Shown: piece by piece, positions 52,397-61,386 of the stretch
How positions within the stretch are numbered: the first letter of the stretch is position 1
Layout of the letters: the number at the start of each line of letters is the position of its first letter
From: Paenibacillus arenosi
GTDB lineage: Bacteria > Bacillota > Bacilli > Paenibacillales > Paenibacillaceae
Reading direction: 5' to 3'
Length of the DNA stretch: 64,000 bases
Assembly (NCBI RefSeq): GCF_014841135.1
Contig: NZ_JACYTN010000024.1
Location: forward strand, 1-64,000
Position numbers and translations under genes: made by a program
Notes under the pieces: model-generated
Databases searched by the model: none
The model's input: only the letters and a program-made list of their open reading frames with translations
Told to the model about the DNA's origin: nothing

Positions 52397-53383
52397 TTAG
52401 GGAACAAGAACCACCATTTTCCCTATATTTTCATTACGTTCCATACGAGCATGCGCTTCATTTATTTCATCTGCTTCCCATACAGAGTCAATAATAGGCT
52501 CCATTTCGCCATTCTCAATCAAAGGCATTGCCCAATCAACAAAAGAAGCTGTAAGTGCTGCCTTACGCTCAATGGGCAGACCTCTCAACGTACTCGTAAT
52601 GATATGGATACGCCGCATCATAGCTGGCAGCAAATCTACCTTCTCCACCTTAGAACCACCCAATACACCAAATAAGATAAGACGCCCATCCATCGCCAAG
52701 GCTTCCATATTAGACTTCCAATAAGAAGCACCAATAGGGTCCATGATCATATCGACACCTTTTCCGTTGGTATATTCCATAACCGCATCTTCAAACGATT
52801 GGTTCCGGTAGTTAATGACGACATCTGCATCAAGGCGTTCAACTGCGTCCGCTTTTTCATCTGTACCAACCGTTGCAATTACAAATGCACCCGCCGCTTT
52901 AGCCAGTTGTACGGCTGCAGTCCCTACACCACTTGCCGCAGCATGAATTAACACATGCTCACCTGCTTTCAATCTGCCTAACTCGAACATATTTAGATAC
53001 GCTGTCAAAAATACTTCTGGAATAGCCGCAGCCTCGACAAATGTGAGCTTATCAGAAATTCGTATAGCTAACTCCGCAGGTATCGTAACGTACTGGGCAT
53101 AGCCACCACCAGGCAGCAATGCACATATTCGATCGCCTACTTCCCAACCTTCTACGCTTGAACCCACTTCTTCTACAACCCCTGCCATCTCCAAACCGAT
53201 AATCGGGGATGCCCCTTTAGGCGGGGCATATAAACCGCGCTTTTGTAGCAAATCTGCCCGATTCAACGCTGTCGCTTCAACACGGATAAGCAATTCTCCT
53301 GATGTACACTTCGGCTTCGTCCAACTTCCCCAATACAAACTCTTACTCTCATTCACTAAACACGCAATCATCTGCTCTTCCAT
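52397..53383 (-). CDS. NADPH:quinone oxidoreductase (zinc-independent MDR family)
   Basis: The 328-residue protein of the medium-chain dehydrogenase/reductase superfamily shows RADLLQKRGLYAPPKGASPIIGLEMAGVVEEVG and the NADPH loop HAAASGVGTAAVQLAKAAGA, with LSFVEAAAIPEVFLTAY-type residues, as in Qor/PIG3 proteins; zinc ligands are missing. It should reduce quinones or related electrophiles with one or two electrons. ATG at 53383 has GAGGAGG 8 bases away; the frame extends 11 codons upstream. It is divergent from an MhqR-like repressor, which suits a quinone-stress response. Confidence 0.9.
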   Translation of the reverse strand: MEEQMIACLVNESKSLYWGSWTKPKCTSGELLIRVEATALNRADLLQKRGLYAPPKGASPIIGLEMAGVVEEVGSSVEGWEVGDRICALLPGGGYAQYVTIPAELAIRISDKLTFVEAAAIPEVFLTAYLNMFELGRLKAGEHVLIHAAASGVGTAAVQLAKAAGAFVIATVGTDEKADAVERLDADVVINYRNQSFEDAVMEYTNGKGVDMIMDPIGASYWKSNMEALAMDGRLILFGVLGGSKVEKVDLLPAMMRRIHIITSTLRGLPIERKAALTASFVDWAMPLIENGEMEPIIDSVWEADEINEAHARMERNENIGKMVVLVP

Positions 53384-53426
53384 CTTCATTACCTCCTCTA
53401 GGATGTATCGATTCATTACTTCGCTT

Positions 53427-53438
53427 GTATAACTATAC
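53427..53438. promoter_or_regulatory. Small palindrome between the quinone reductase and MarR genes
   Basis: GTATA-AC-TATAC is a perfect inverted repeat, 44 bases upstream of the quinone reductase start and 114 from the regulator start. It is a candidate operator for the MarR protein, but it is not the known MhqR box. Confidence 0.25.
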
Positions 53439-53552
53439 GTTTAAGGAAGCCATATGCACTCAGTAATTTCCATTATGTGATAAATGACATGTCCTTTATC
53501 CTGTTAACCCATTAAGATGAATAGGTACATATATAAGTAAGGTGGGATTCCT

Positions 53553-54029
53553 ATGCATGAGCGCATGGACAGAGAGACCGAAGCGTCACTGCATCTATTT
53601 CGCGTTTTCTCCAAAGCATTCAAGAGCATCTCCGATCACACTGCTGCTGGCTGTAAACAGGAAGGCTTCAACCCGACTGACTTTGCTGTACTGGAAATGC
53701 TATACCATAAAGGACCTCAGCCTATCCAGCAAATTGGTTCTAAGTTGCTGCTCCAAAGCGGAAACATCACTTATGTCATCGATAAACTTGAGCGCAGCGG
53801 ATATGTGAAACGTCATCCTTGTACAAAAGATCGTCGCGTCATCTATGCCGAGTTAAGTGAAAGTGGTTGGCAAAGTATGAAGCTTATTGTGCCCCGTCAA
53901 GCCCAAATACTTCGTAGAGCACTAAGCGGATTGACAATGAAAGAAAAAGATCAAGCGATTAACCTTCTCAAAAAGTTAGGCTTACAAGCAGAACGTCTTG
54001 CTCTTATCCACTATACAAAAAATGAATAG
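53553..54029 (+). CDS. MarR-family repressor, MhqR-like
   Basis: The 158-residue regulator has the MarR winged helix, with the sequence GFNPTDFAVLEMLYHKGPQPIQQIGSKLLL near 45-75 and SGNITYVIDKLERSGYVKRHPCTKDRRVIYAELSESG near 76-115. This resembles Bacillus MhqR, which represses quinone and azo-compound detoxification genes. A divergent quinone oxidoreductase gene supports the role. Cys at about residue 100 (HPCTKD) is conserved in this subgroup. AAGGTGG precedes the ATG. Confidence 0.88.
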   Translation: MHERMDRETEASLHLFRVFSKAFKSISDHTAAGCKQEGFNPTDFAVLEMLYHKGPQPIQQIGSKLLLQSGNITYVIDKLERSGYVKRHPCTKDRRVIYAELSESGWQSMKLIVPRQAQILRRALSGLTMKEKDQAINLLKKLGLQAERLALIHYTKNE

Positions 54030-54033
54030 AGCT

Positions 54034-54070
54034 AAAGAGCCTGCTTCCCCTACGAAGCACGGCTCTTTTT
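54034..54070 (+). terminator. Terminator of the MhqR-like gene
   Basis: AAAGAGCC-T-GCTTC pairs with GAAGC-AC-GGCTCTTT, followed by TTTCA; 5 bases past the stop codon. Confidence 0.85.
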
Positions 54071-54083
54071 CATAACGTCCTAT

Positions 54084-55409
54084 TTATCTTCTTACACTCA
54101 TCATGTCCATTAAAATCTTGCGTGACTGCCTTACCTCCGCATTGATCGCATGTTCAATGGAAGAAAGGGTCTCATAAGGCTTGGAATTACCATCTATCGC
54201 TTGCTGCCTTCGCGCTTGATACTTCTCTTCCATATCCACATCAAATGGGGTTGGTCGGTATTCCACGATATGATTCGTCAACTTCACATACAGCTCATTA
54301 GCATGCTGTCCTCCTAGAAATTCACTTCTGCTATTGTGTTCCAATAGCTGAAGTCGAGATGGTAGATGGGCTGCCACCAATCCATCTTGATCCATATGTT
54401 CGTACACATATTTCATGAACTCCCAAGCCAACTGCTTATTGTTCGACATCTTAGGCATCATGAAGTACGTCCCGTCTGAAAATCCATACGTGCCTAATGG
54501 TAATTTCGTAGCCCGCCACAATCCCTTCGTCTCCGGAGCGATTTCCTTTAGACGCTTCTCGCCCCATGTCCCAAGATACACCATTGCCTGCTTGCCCGAA
54601 CGAACGGCTTCCTTCCCTGCCTTCGTTCGCAATGGGACGTTGAGTGCGAGACCACTTTCTTTTAGTTTCTGTGACAGTTCGAATGCACGTGCGATGTGAA
54701 CGTTATTGCGGTTAAACATATACATATTGTCGAATAAAGGAATGGCCGATTCTGCCCAATCTAAAGGATTCGAGACATCTTGCATCATATAGATTCCTTC
54801 TTGCCTCAGCCTTATAGCCATAGCAAGCAAACGTTCTTCGCTCTCCAAATACTTTGCAAGCTCTTCCGGTTCAGATGGATAACCGTACTTTTCCATAATA
54901 TCTTTGCGATAGTACGTCAACAGTGGCGAAGTGGATATCGGGAGTGCAAATAGTCGCTCATTATCTAGCGAATGCCCCGACTTTAATAGCGGTATCGACA
55001 TCGTATTTTTGAGTTTATCCTCCAAAAAACCCTCACCTTTTAAGTCCACAAGCCCCTCAATTACACTAAACTCACCAAGTGCCATGTGATCAACTTCCAT
55101 AACATCAGGAGTTTTGCCGCTGACTAATGCTTCTCTGTACACATTCACATGGTCATGATAATTGACACGCTTAATATGAACCTTGACCCCTTGATGGTTC
55201 TTCTCAAATTGTTCAACTAGCTGCATATAGTTTTCACTATATGCCCATATCGTAATCTCTTGTGGGGCCGCTTCTTTCCCCAATGTTTTATGCTCTCGTG
55301 GCCATGTTGATACCTTTTCGGTACGAGCGCAGCCAGATAGCAACAATGCAAAGAAACATACGATAAGCGAAGCAAGCAAATGTCTATATGATAATCGAAC
55401 TTGTTCCAT
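54084..55409 (-). CDS. Extracellular solute-binding lipoprotein (ABC-type, orphan)
   Basis: The 441-residue protein has a lipoprotein signal ending LLLSGC (Cys near 27) and the family 1 solute-binding fold of carbohydrate ABC importers: ITIWAYSENYMQLVEQFEKNHQGVKV, ALVSGKTPDVMEVDH, and the LPISTSPLLTYYRKDIMEKYGYP motif. No permease or ATPase genes lie nearby. Instead it follows the GGDEF-EAL gene by 6 bases, with its ribosome binding site (GGAGG) inside that gene's stop region. It may be a ligand sensor for the membrane c-di-GMP enzyme rather than part of a transporter. Confidence 0.87.
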   Translation of the reverse strand: MEQVRLSYRHLLASLIVCFFALLLSGCARTEKVSTWPREHKTLGKEAAPQEITIWAYSENYMQLVEQFEKNHQGVKVHIKRVNYHDHVNVYREALVSGKTPDVMEVDHMALGEFSVIEGLVDLKGEGFLEDKLKNTMSIPLLKSGHSLDNERLFALPISTSPLLTYYRKDIMEKYGYPSEPEELAKYLESEERLLAMAIRLRQEGIYMMQDVSNPLDWAESAIPLFDNMYMFNRNNVHIARAFELSQKLKESGLALNVPLRTKAGKEAVRSGKQAMVYLGTWGEKRLKEIAPETKGLWRATKLPLGTYGFSDGTYFMMPKMSNNKQLAWEFMKYVYEHMDQDGLVAAHLPSRLQLLEHNSRSEFLGGQHANELYVKLTNHIVEYRPTPFDVDMEEKYQARRQQAIDGNSKPYETLSSIEHAINAEVRQSRKILMDMMSVRR

Positions 55410-55415
55410 GTCCGA

Positions 55416-58142
55416 TCAACCTCCGGGTCGAGCAGCTCCCAATATATGATCCATCATCGCAAATTGATGATATTGTGCGACGAATTCCTTTGCTGGAAGC
55501 GGCGGTGTTATAAGGTATCCTTGAATTTGCGTACAGCCAAGCGCCTGTAGCTGCATAAGCTCCTCCACGGTTTCTACTCCTTCTGCCATGACTTTAAGAT
55601 TCATGCTTTGTCCCATCTGGATGACAGCCTGCACGATAGATACATTTGTACTATCACTTTGCAAATGTCGAACGAAGGAACGATCGATTTTTAAAATGTG
55701 GATGGGCAGTGTTTTCAAACGACTTAAGGATGAATACCCAGTCCCAAAGTCATCTACTGCGATTTGAATGCCACGCTTGTCCAACTGCTTCAATACGAAA
55801 ATGGCTTGTTCTACATGCTTGTGAACATAACCTTCTGTAATCTCAAGAATCAAGCTTTCGGGATTAAATCCTGTTTGCTCTAAAATGCGGTCAACACTTG
55901 TCAAGAAATCATGGTTTAGAAATTGCCGCAATGAAACATTAACAGACAGTTTGAAATGCGGCAGCTCTTGCTTGCTCGTCCATTCTAGATGCTGTAAGCA
56001 CGCTGTACGCAGTACCCATTCACCAATAGGAATAATAAGTCCTGATTCTTCTGCTAAAGGAATAAATTTGGACGGGGACACAAACCCGCGTTCTGGATGA
56101 CTCCAACGCAGAAGCACCTCCGCGGCCGTCACGACTCCCTCAACATCAACGATTGGCTGGTAATTAAGATGCAGCTCTCCACGATCCAGCGCCTTACGCA
56201 GATCGCTCTCCAGCATATGCCTTTCTGGCAGCTGCTCTGGATGAAGCTGATCATAGAACATGTACGTCTGCCCTCCCCGATCTTTAGCAGCATACATGGC
56301 GGTATCAGCATGCTTCAACAACGAAGTAAACTCCTTACCATCATCAGGATAGACAGCGATGCCAATCGATGCAGATATGTACAACTCATAAGAAGATACA
56401 AAAAAGCTTTCTCTGAACTGAGTTAAGATCTGATGCACGGCGACTGAAGCATCTTGGCGGCAGCTATCTTCCATAATGACAACAAATTCATCTCCACCAA
56501 GACGTGCACAAATGTGTACTCCTGCCATAGTGCTCATACAACAGGTTAATCGCTGCCCAACCCGTACCAGTAAAGAATCACCAATGTTATGACCAAGTGA
56601 ATCATTAATGTGCTTAAATCGATCTAGATCGATAAACATCAGTACGAGCGAAGAAGATTTCTGTTCAGCTGACTTTAACGCTTTCTCAAGATTCACTGTA
56701 AAATAATGTCGATTCGGCAACTGCGTTAATGTATCGTAATAAGCTAGATGTTGAAGTTTCTCCTCTGAAGTCTCCAGCATCGTCGTCTGATCAACCAACT
56801 TCTCGTTCATCCGATTCATCTCACGAATCATTTCGGCGAGCCGGTCGGACATCATCCGGAAGTTATGCACCAGTGAGCGGATTTCTCCGATACTGCTCTC
56901 TGGCCACGGAATTTTGTGAGTGAGAAGCTTGTTCGGCATCCCTGTTGTAATCGCGGTAAGATTGCTAAGCGAGCGGACGATATATCGATTGGCTATTATA
57001 GACATACCCGCTGCAAGTGAACAAAGAATAAACAACGTAATATATTTTTGCAAATAAAGCTCAATCGTTTCTTTTAAATAGTGTGAAATCGGCAGCAGCA
57101 CCACTACTTTATTTACAGGATGCTCCTTCAATCGTCTTTCCATGACGTAATAGCCATCGCTCCATCGGCGAGTCTCATAGTCATACTCATGTGTAGATGG
57201 AAGCCATCTGAAAAAATGTTGTGCATCATTATGATTCAGATTAAATCCATGAATGGAAAGAGGGTCCTTCTCTAGTTTCCCTTCATTTTTACTCATATCG
57301 ATCATCTTGAACCAATGCTCATCCGTAGATGCAACGAGCTCATTATTACTATCATAGAGTGAAATTTTTAATAAGCTGCTATGCGAGTAATCCTCAATCA
57401 TTCGTTCTACCATGCCCATTTGAATCTGGTGCCTTAAGGCTAAACTCTGTCGTTTACTCAAATTCATCTCGTAGAGCCAGTCTGACATAAGGCGTGTCTG
57501 CGTATCTAAAAAATAGAAAGAATCGGTTTCAATCTCGTTGCGCATTTGCTTGCTGTCCAAAACCATGTTGATCATAAACGGAATAAAAATAGCTGCGATG
57601 CAAAGATGAGTTAAAAGTTGGCTCAAATAAACGGACTTTTTGCGAGCCTTTGGAATGACCCGCGACCATGGAACGTAGGTAACGATAATGTCTGCAAGAA
57701 AAGCATTAAGCAAACCATTCATAGCAAACATAAAATATTGAAGCAGTACTTCCGCACTGAGTATGTCCGTAGACAAGTAAAAGAACAAGGCAGCAAAGGG
57801 AGCACCTATACAAAGCCAATACAAGCCACTCCATAATAAAAGTAGTTCTCTCTTGCGCTCATATAAATATCCTACCAAGATAAGCTCTAAGCCAATTAAC
57901 AGTAGCGTAACTGATCCAAAACCAAAAAAATACAAGCCAAGACTAACAATTAATGCGGAGCCAGCCGCCCATTGGGAACCGAACAAAACGAGGATAATCA
58001 GTAAAAAGGCGCTGCAAATCATAAACTCGGCGCCATATGCATATTGGATGCCATACTGCGTGAAAAGGGCCGCGAATGCGATGAGAACCGCGCAGATGAG
58101 CCCCGCACGCCATGAGCTATAAGGTAGTAAAGAACGCGGCAT
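55416..58142 (-). CDS. Membrane-bound GGDEF-EAL cyclic di-GMP enzyme
   Basis: The 908-residue protein starts with about six to eight membrane helices (residues 12-190), then an extracytoplasmic sensor segment (about 200-350), another helix (LFILCSLAAGMSII), a HAMP-like linker, a GGDEF domain (about 480-630) and an EAL domain (about 650-895). GGDEF keeps DLDRFKHINDSLGHNIGD and LGGDEFVV; the RxxD inhibitory site upstream is missing (AGVHICARLGGDEF). EAL keeps EVLLRW, NVSLRQF, LEITEG, DDFGTGYSSL, KIDRSFV and EGVET, so both activities may be real. It is expressed in front of the solute-binding lipoprotein. AAGGAG precedes the ATG. Confidence 0.93.
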   Translation of the reverse strand: MPRSLLPYSSWRAGLICAVLIAFAALFTQYGIQYAYGAEFMICSAFLLIILVLFGSQWAAGSALIVSLGLYFFGFGSVTLLLIGLELILVGYLYERKRELLLLWSGLYWLCIGAPFAALFFYLSTDILSAEVLLQYFMFAMNGLLNAFLADIIVTYVPWSRVIPKARKKSVYLSQLLTHLCIAAIFIPFMINMVLDSKQMRNEIETDSFYFLDTQTRLMSDWLYEMNLSKRQSLALRHQIQMGMVERMIEDYSHSSLLKISLYDSNNELVASTDEHWFKMIDMSKNEGKLEKDPLSIHGFNLNHNDAQHFFRWLPSTHEYDYETRRWSDGYYVMERRLKEHPVNKVVVLLPISHYLKETIELYLQKYITLFILCSLAAGMSIIANRYIVRSLSNLTAITTGMPNKLLTHKIPWPESSIGEIRSLVHNFRMMSDRLAEMIREMNRMNEKLVDQTTMLETSEEKLQHLAYYDTLTQLPNRHYFTVNLEKALKSAEQKSSSLVLMFIDLDRFKHINDSLGHNIGDSLLVRVGQRLTCCMSTMAGVHICARLGGDEFVVIMEDSCRQDASVAVHQILTQFRESFFVSSYELYISASIGIAVYPDDGKEFTSLLKHADTAMYAAKDRGGQTYMFYDQLHPEQLPERHMLESDLRKALDRGELHLNYQPIVDVEGVVTAAEVLLRWSHPERGFVSPSKFIPLAEESGLIIPIGEWVLRTACLQHLEWTSKQELPHFKLSVNVSLRQFLNHDFLTSVDRILEQTGFNPESLILEITEGYVHKHVEQAIFVLKQLDKRGIQIAVDDFGTGYSSLSRLKTLPIHILKIDRSFVRHLQSDSTNVSIVQAVIQMGQSMNLKVMAEGVETVEELMQLQALGCTQIQGYLITPPLPAKEFVAQYHQFAMMDHILGAARPGG

Positions 58143-58334
58143 AGCAAAATTACTCCTTTACATATTGAACAGACATACATAAATTAATGTTCTGCCGCTA
58201 TCTGCACGACACTGCGAATAGATGTACAAGTCACGGAGAAAGGCATCGAATTTGGAATAACATCCCTCACCATGAAGGCATTACATAAATAAATTCGACA
58301 CAAAAATGACTTTTCCTACCTATTGTAAATAAAA

Positions 58335-58359
58335 AACCGACACCCTCATCGTGTCGGTT
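58335..58359 (-). terminator. Terminator of the ECF transporter operon
   Basis: AACCGACAC and GTGTCGGTT form a 9-bp stem with a 7-base loop; the minus strand continues TTTTTTA, 10 bases past the operon's last stop codon. Confidence 0.9.
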
Positions 58360-58368
58360 GTTGTTGTT

Positions 58369-59916
58369 CTAATTCTCGATTACAGGTTCATCGTTATGAA
58401 TACGGAGATTCCCGTTGTTCATCATCCATATATGCCAGTTCGATCGCTCCTGCGCATAACGATCCCAAAGTTCATCATGAGTAGCCACGATAAGTGCTGT
58501 GCCTTGCTGACGCAGCATTTCACAATACTGAATGAGCGCAGAGGCAGATCTTTCATCCAATCCTGCAGTCGGTTCATCTAAAATGAGCAAATGAGGCCGA
58601 TGAGCGGTTGCCATGATCAAACTTAGCATACGTCTATTGGCAGCAGAAATCTCCTGTGGGTGGTCCTCTGCTCGATGCGTCAAGCCAAGCAGCTCCAAAT
58701 GGTTGTTAACCCATTCCGTGCGCAAGTCGTCTTGCTTGCCTTGGGTGCGCTTAGTGATAGGGTCGACCTTTTCAACGCTGCAGCCGTCATATTCATCTAG
58801 CAGATTAGCTAGGCACCAGAGTGTGTTAGGCTCTTGTCCAATTGCAATCGTACTATCATACACAAATTCAAGCTCTTGCTGCACAGTAGAATATAAAAAC
58901 ATCGCGTAGCTGGACTGCGGCACATAACCGATAAGTCGAGCCAATACATGAGCCTTTAGCTTCGCTAATGAATGTCCAGCTATGCTGGCAGTACCATGGA
59001 GTAAAGGTAGCGATTGTGTAATCATGTGCAGCAGTGTTGTCTTGCCTGATCCGTTCTCTCCTTGCAGCAGCACAGCTTCTCCTTGCATAAGTACACCATC
59101 TGCCTGAATGCCAAAAACCGAGTCCGGATAGCTTGAACGCGCATCTTCAAGCTTAATAGCCGCTACCTTCCACGGTTCATCGACATTTCGGTCTTCCCTA
59201 ATGGTAGACTCTCCTTCGCTTCCCTTGCTCGTAGAGAAAGAACGAGCAAGCTCAAATGGTACAGTAGGATGCAATTGGCCATGCTTCAATTCGAGCCAAT
59301 TGGCCTGCAACCAAAGAGGATGAGATTGATCCCGCTGCTCCACTCTTGGCAAGATCATGACCAGTGCACGAGCAGAAGATTCCTTAAGCCACAGCAATAA
59401 AGCATCCGCAAATAACAACTTTGCGTCTTTATCGAGATGACTCCAAGCATCGTCCATGATGAGAAGCTGCGGCTCCATCGTCCAAACGCTGCTTGCAGCA
59501 ATCTGCTGCTGCTGCCCTCCAGACAACTGCTCCATAGCAGACAATCGGTAATCCAGCATATTCATTCGCATGAGCTCTCTATCGATGCGCCGTTCAATCT
59601 CCATAGAGTCAACGCCAAGATTAGCTGGGCCGAAAGCCAATTCATCTTCTACGACTCCAATGACGAAGGAGGATAACTCACCACCCATATGTCCAACAGT
59701 TTCATCACTCACATACACGCTGCCGTCCAATTGACCCTCATGTTCTGGCATCACTTTAGCCATAATACGGCTTAACGTCGATTTCCCGCTGCCGCTCTCT
59801 CCTAATATGACCGTGACACTTCCCTGTTCGATAGTCAGATTTAACTCTTTCAATAAACAGGGTGCATCGGGGTAGTTGAAGCTGACCTGTGATAGTCGCA
59901 GCAAAGGCATATTCAT
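58369..59916 (-). CDS. ykoD: ECF transporter ATPase, two fused ABC domains (YkoD-like)
   Basis: The 515-residue protein contains two ATPase domains. Domain 1 has Walker A GESGSGKST (near 37), signature LSGGQQQ and Walker B LLIMDDAWSHLD, where the usual catalytic Glu is Asp. Domain 2 has Walker A GENGSGKTT (near 288), Walker B LLILDEPTAGLD, and a signature region reading ISAANRRM instead of LSGGQ. A dimer-like arrangement would give one normal and one degenerate ATP site. It powers the EcfT (YkoC-like) and YkoE components encoded upstream, for uptake of hydroxymethylpyrimidine or thiamine-type precursors. Confidence 0.87.
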   Translation of the reverse strand: MNMPLLRLSQVSFNYPDAPCLLKELNLTIEQGSVTVILGESGSGKSTLSRIMAKVMPEHEGQLDGSVYVSDETVGHMGGELSSFVIGVVEDELAFGPANLGVDSMEIERRIDRELMRMNMLDYRLSAMEQLSGGQQQQIAASSVWTMEPQLLIMDDAWSHLDKDAKLLFADALLLWLKESSARALVMILPRVEQRDQSHPLWLQANWLELKHGQLHPTVPFELARSFSTSKGSEGESTIREDRNVDEPWKVAAIKLEDARSSYPDSVFGIQADGVLMQGEAVLLQGENGSGKTTLLHMITQSLPLLHGTASIAGHSLAKLKAHVLARLIGYVPQSSYAMFLYSTVQQELEFVYDSTIAIGQEPNTLWCLANLLDEYDGCSVEKVDPITKRTQGKQDDLRTEWVNNHLELLGLTHRAEDHPQEISAANRRMLSLIMATAHRPHLLILDEPTAGLDERSASALIQYCEMLRQQGTALIVATHDELWDRYAQERSNWHIWMMNNGNLRIHNDEPVIEN

Positions 59917-59963
59917 CGTAACGGGCCTCCTTTTGCTTCCCTGCTCATTGAATCTTAATCACC

Positions 59964-60563
59964 TTAAGCAGCGTTATTGTGCTGCTGACCGAGTGCATAA
60001 GGGCGCACATAGCGTGTTGACGCTAAGCGATCTCCGATCCATTTCGTCAACCCCCCACATAACAACATGCCGCTCGCACAACGAACAAATAGAGACACGA
60101 TAAGTACTGTAGATGAGTAATGGATGTAGCCGAACATAAATGCTGCCACAACGAACCACAGTGGCACCATGGCAACACCTGCAAATAACATAGCTAACCA
60201 TCCAAAGCGTTTATAGCGATAAATAAAGAACAACGGCTCAACAATTACTGCATAACATGCAGCCGCTGCGATGGCAGACCATATGCCATACGAGGTACCG
60301 ACCATAATTTGAAGCAAGGCTCCGATGGCATATGTGCCAGCAGCAGCACCAGGCTTGCGAATGATATACATCGCCAATAATCCATAAACCATATAAACGC
60401 CGACGATGGTCGATGTTAGGATCGGACCACCCCAACCATGCAGAAGTTTATTCACATGCGACAATAGTGATGTCGCTACCCCATTCGCTGCGGCCAACAA
60501 AGCCATCAGCATCCACTCTCTAACCGTAAGATTACGAAATGCTTGCTTCCAAGAAGAATTCAT
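59964..60563 (-). CDS. ykoE: ECF transporter substrate-binding subunit, YkoE family
   Basis: The 199-residue protein has about six membrane helices. It shares the YkoE features VYMVYGLLAMYIIRKPGAAAGTYAIGALLQIMVGTSYGIWSAI and FVRCASGMLLCGGLTKWIGDRLA. YkoE is the substrate-specific S component of the thiamine-precursor (HMP) ECF transporter. Gene order T, S, A and the match of this order to YkoC-E-D components support the call. GAAGGG precedes the ATG. No TPP riboswitch was seen before the operon. Confidence 0.87.
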   Translation of the reverse strand: MNSSWKQAFRNLTVREWMLMALLAAANGVATSLLSHVNKLLHGWGGPILTSTIVGVYMVYGLLAMYIIRKPGAAAGTYAIGALLQIMVGTSYGIWSAIAAAACYAVIVEPLFFIYRYKRFGWLAMLFAGVAMVPLWFVVAAFMFGYIHYSSTVLIVSLFVRCASGMLLCGGLTKWIGDRLASTRYVRPYALGQQHNNAA

Positions 60564-60596
60564 AGGATGCCCTTCTTTCTGTATTTGAAATTGTAA

Positions 60597-61385
60597 TTAC
60601 AACCACACTAGCGTTGCGGCGGCGGCACCTATAGTAGCCGCCGCGAGTAAGCAGCCCACTGGCGAGATCGCAATGCGTCGCCATTGGGTACGTGCCCGAG
60701 CCGAGCCGAAGCGCTTCGCCTCCATCGCCGTAGAGACATCCTGCACATGGCGAAGCGCGGAGCGCACGATGGCTAGGGCCATTCGGCGGGCGCTCTGCAA
60801 GCGCCCACCTACGCCGCGCACAGGCGTCAGCCGGCGCAGCCGCTCAGCGCGGCGTATTTGCTCCGCTTCTGCCAACAGCAGCGGCACGAAGCGGAGCGCC
60901 ACAGCAGCTGCGTATGCCAGCTTGTCCGGCATACGCAGCTGCTGTGTTAAGGCGACGACGACATCCCTTGGCTCAGTCGTCGTCGCATACACGATCGATG
61001 ACGCAAATAACGTCATCGATCGCAGCGTCAGCGCTGCTGACAATTCCAGCGCTGACGCGGTTAGCGTAGGCCCGCCGCTGCCAAATGGCTGCCACAGTGG
61101 CTCCTCTCCCCCTGAGGGGAGCATGAGCCACTGGAACAGCAGCAGCGGAAGGCCGAAGCCCAGCGCCCATAGGGCGAACAGGCGCCATTGCTTAAGGCGC
61201 CAACCTGCTCCGGTTCCTGCTATAAGCAGCACTATCAGGAACCAGAGCAACTGCGCGGTGAGCGACAACGTCAGCATCACCGCGAGACCGGTGCAGAGAA
61301 GCCAGATCCCCTTCGTCAGAGGATCTAGGCGTCTAAGCCATCCGGGTTTCCCCCTTATAGACGGCACAGCTTGTCTACCGTTCAT
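60597..61385 (-). CDS. ykoC: ECF transporter transmembrane component EcfT (YkoC-like)
   Basis: The 262-residue membrane protein has about five helices and the EcfT coupling segment near the end, SALRHVQDVSTAMEAKRFGSARARTQW, in place of the canonical A-R-G pair motifs. This component joins the ATPases to the S subunit. ATG at 61385 lies one base past the TetR stop and 12 bases from GGAGG; in-frame ATGs at 61415 and 61397 are less likely. The gene is notably GC-rich. Downstream is ykoE with 33 bases between. Confidence 0.82.
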   Translation of the reverse strand: MNGRQAVPSIRGKPGWLRRLDPLTKGIWLLCTGLAVMLTLSLTAQLLWFLIVLLIAGTGAGWRLKQWRLFALWALGFGLPLLLFQWLMLPSGGEEPLWQPFGSGGPTLTASALELSAALTLRSMTLFASSIVYATTTEPRDVVVALTQQLRMPDKLAYAAAVALRFVPLLLAEAEQIRRAERLRRLTPVRGVGGRLQSARRMALAIVRSALRHVQDVSTAMEAKRFGSARARTQWRRIAISPVGCLLAAATIGAAAATLVWL

Positions 61386-61386
61386 C

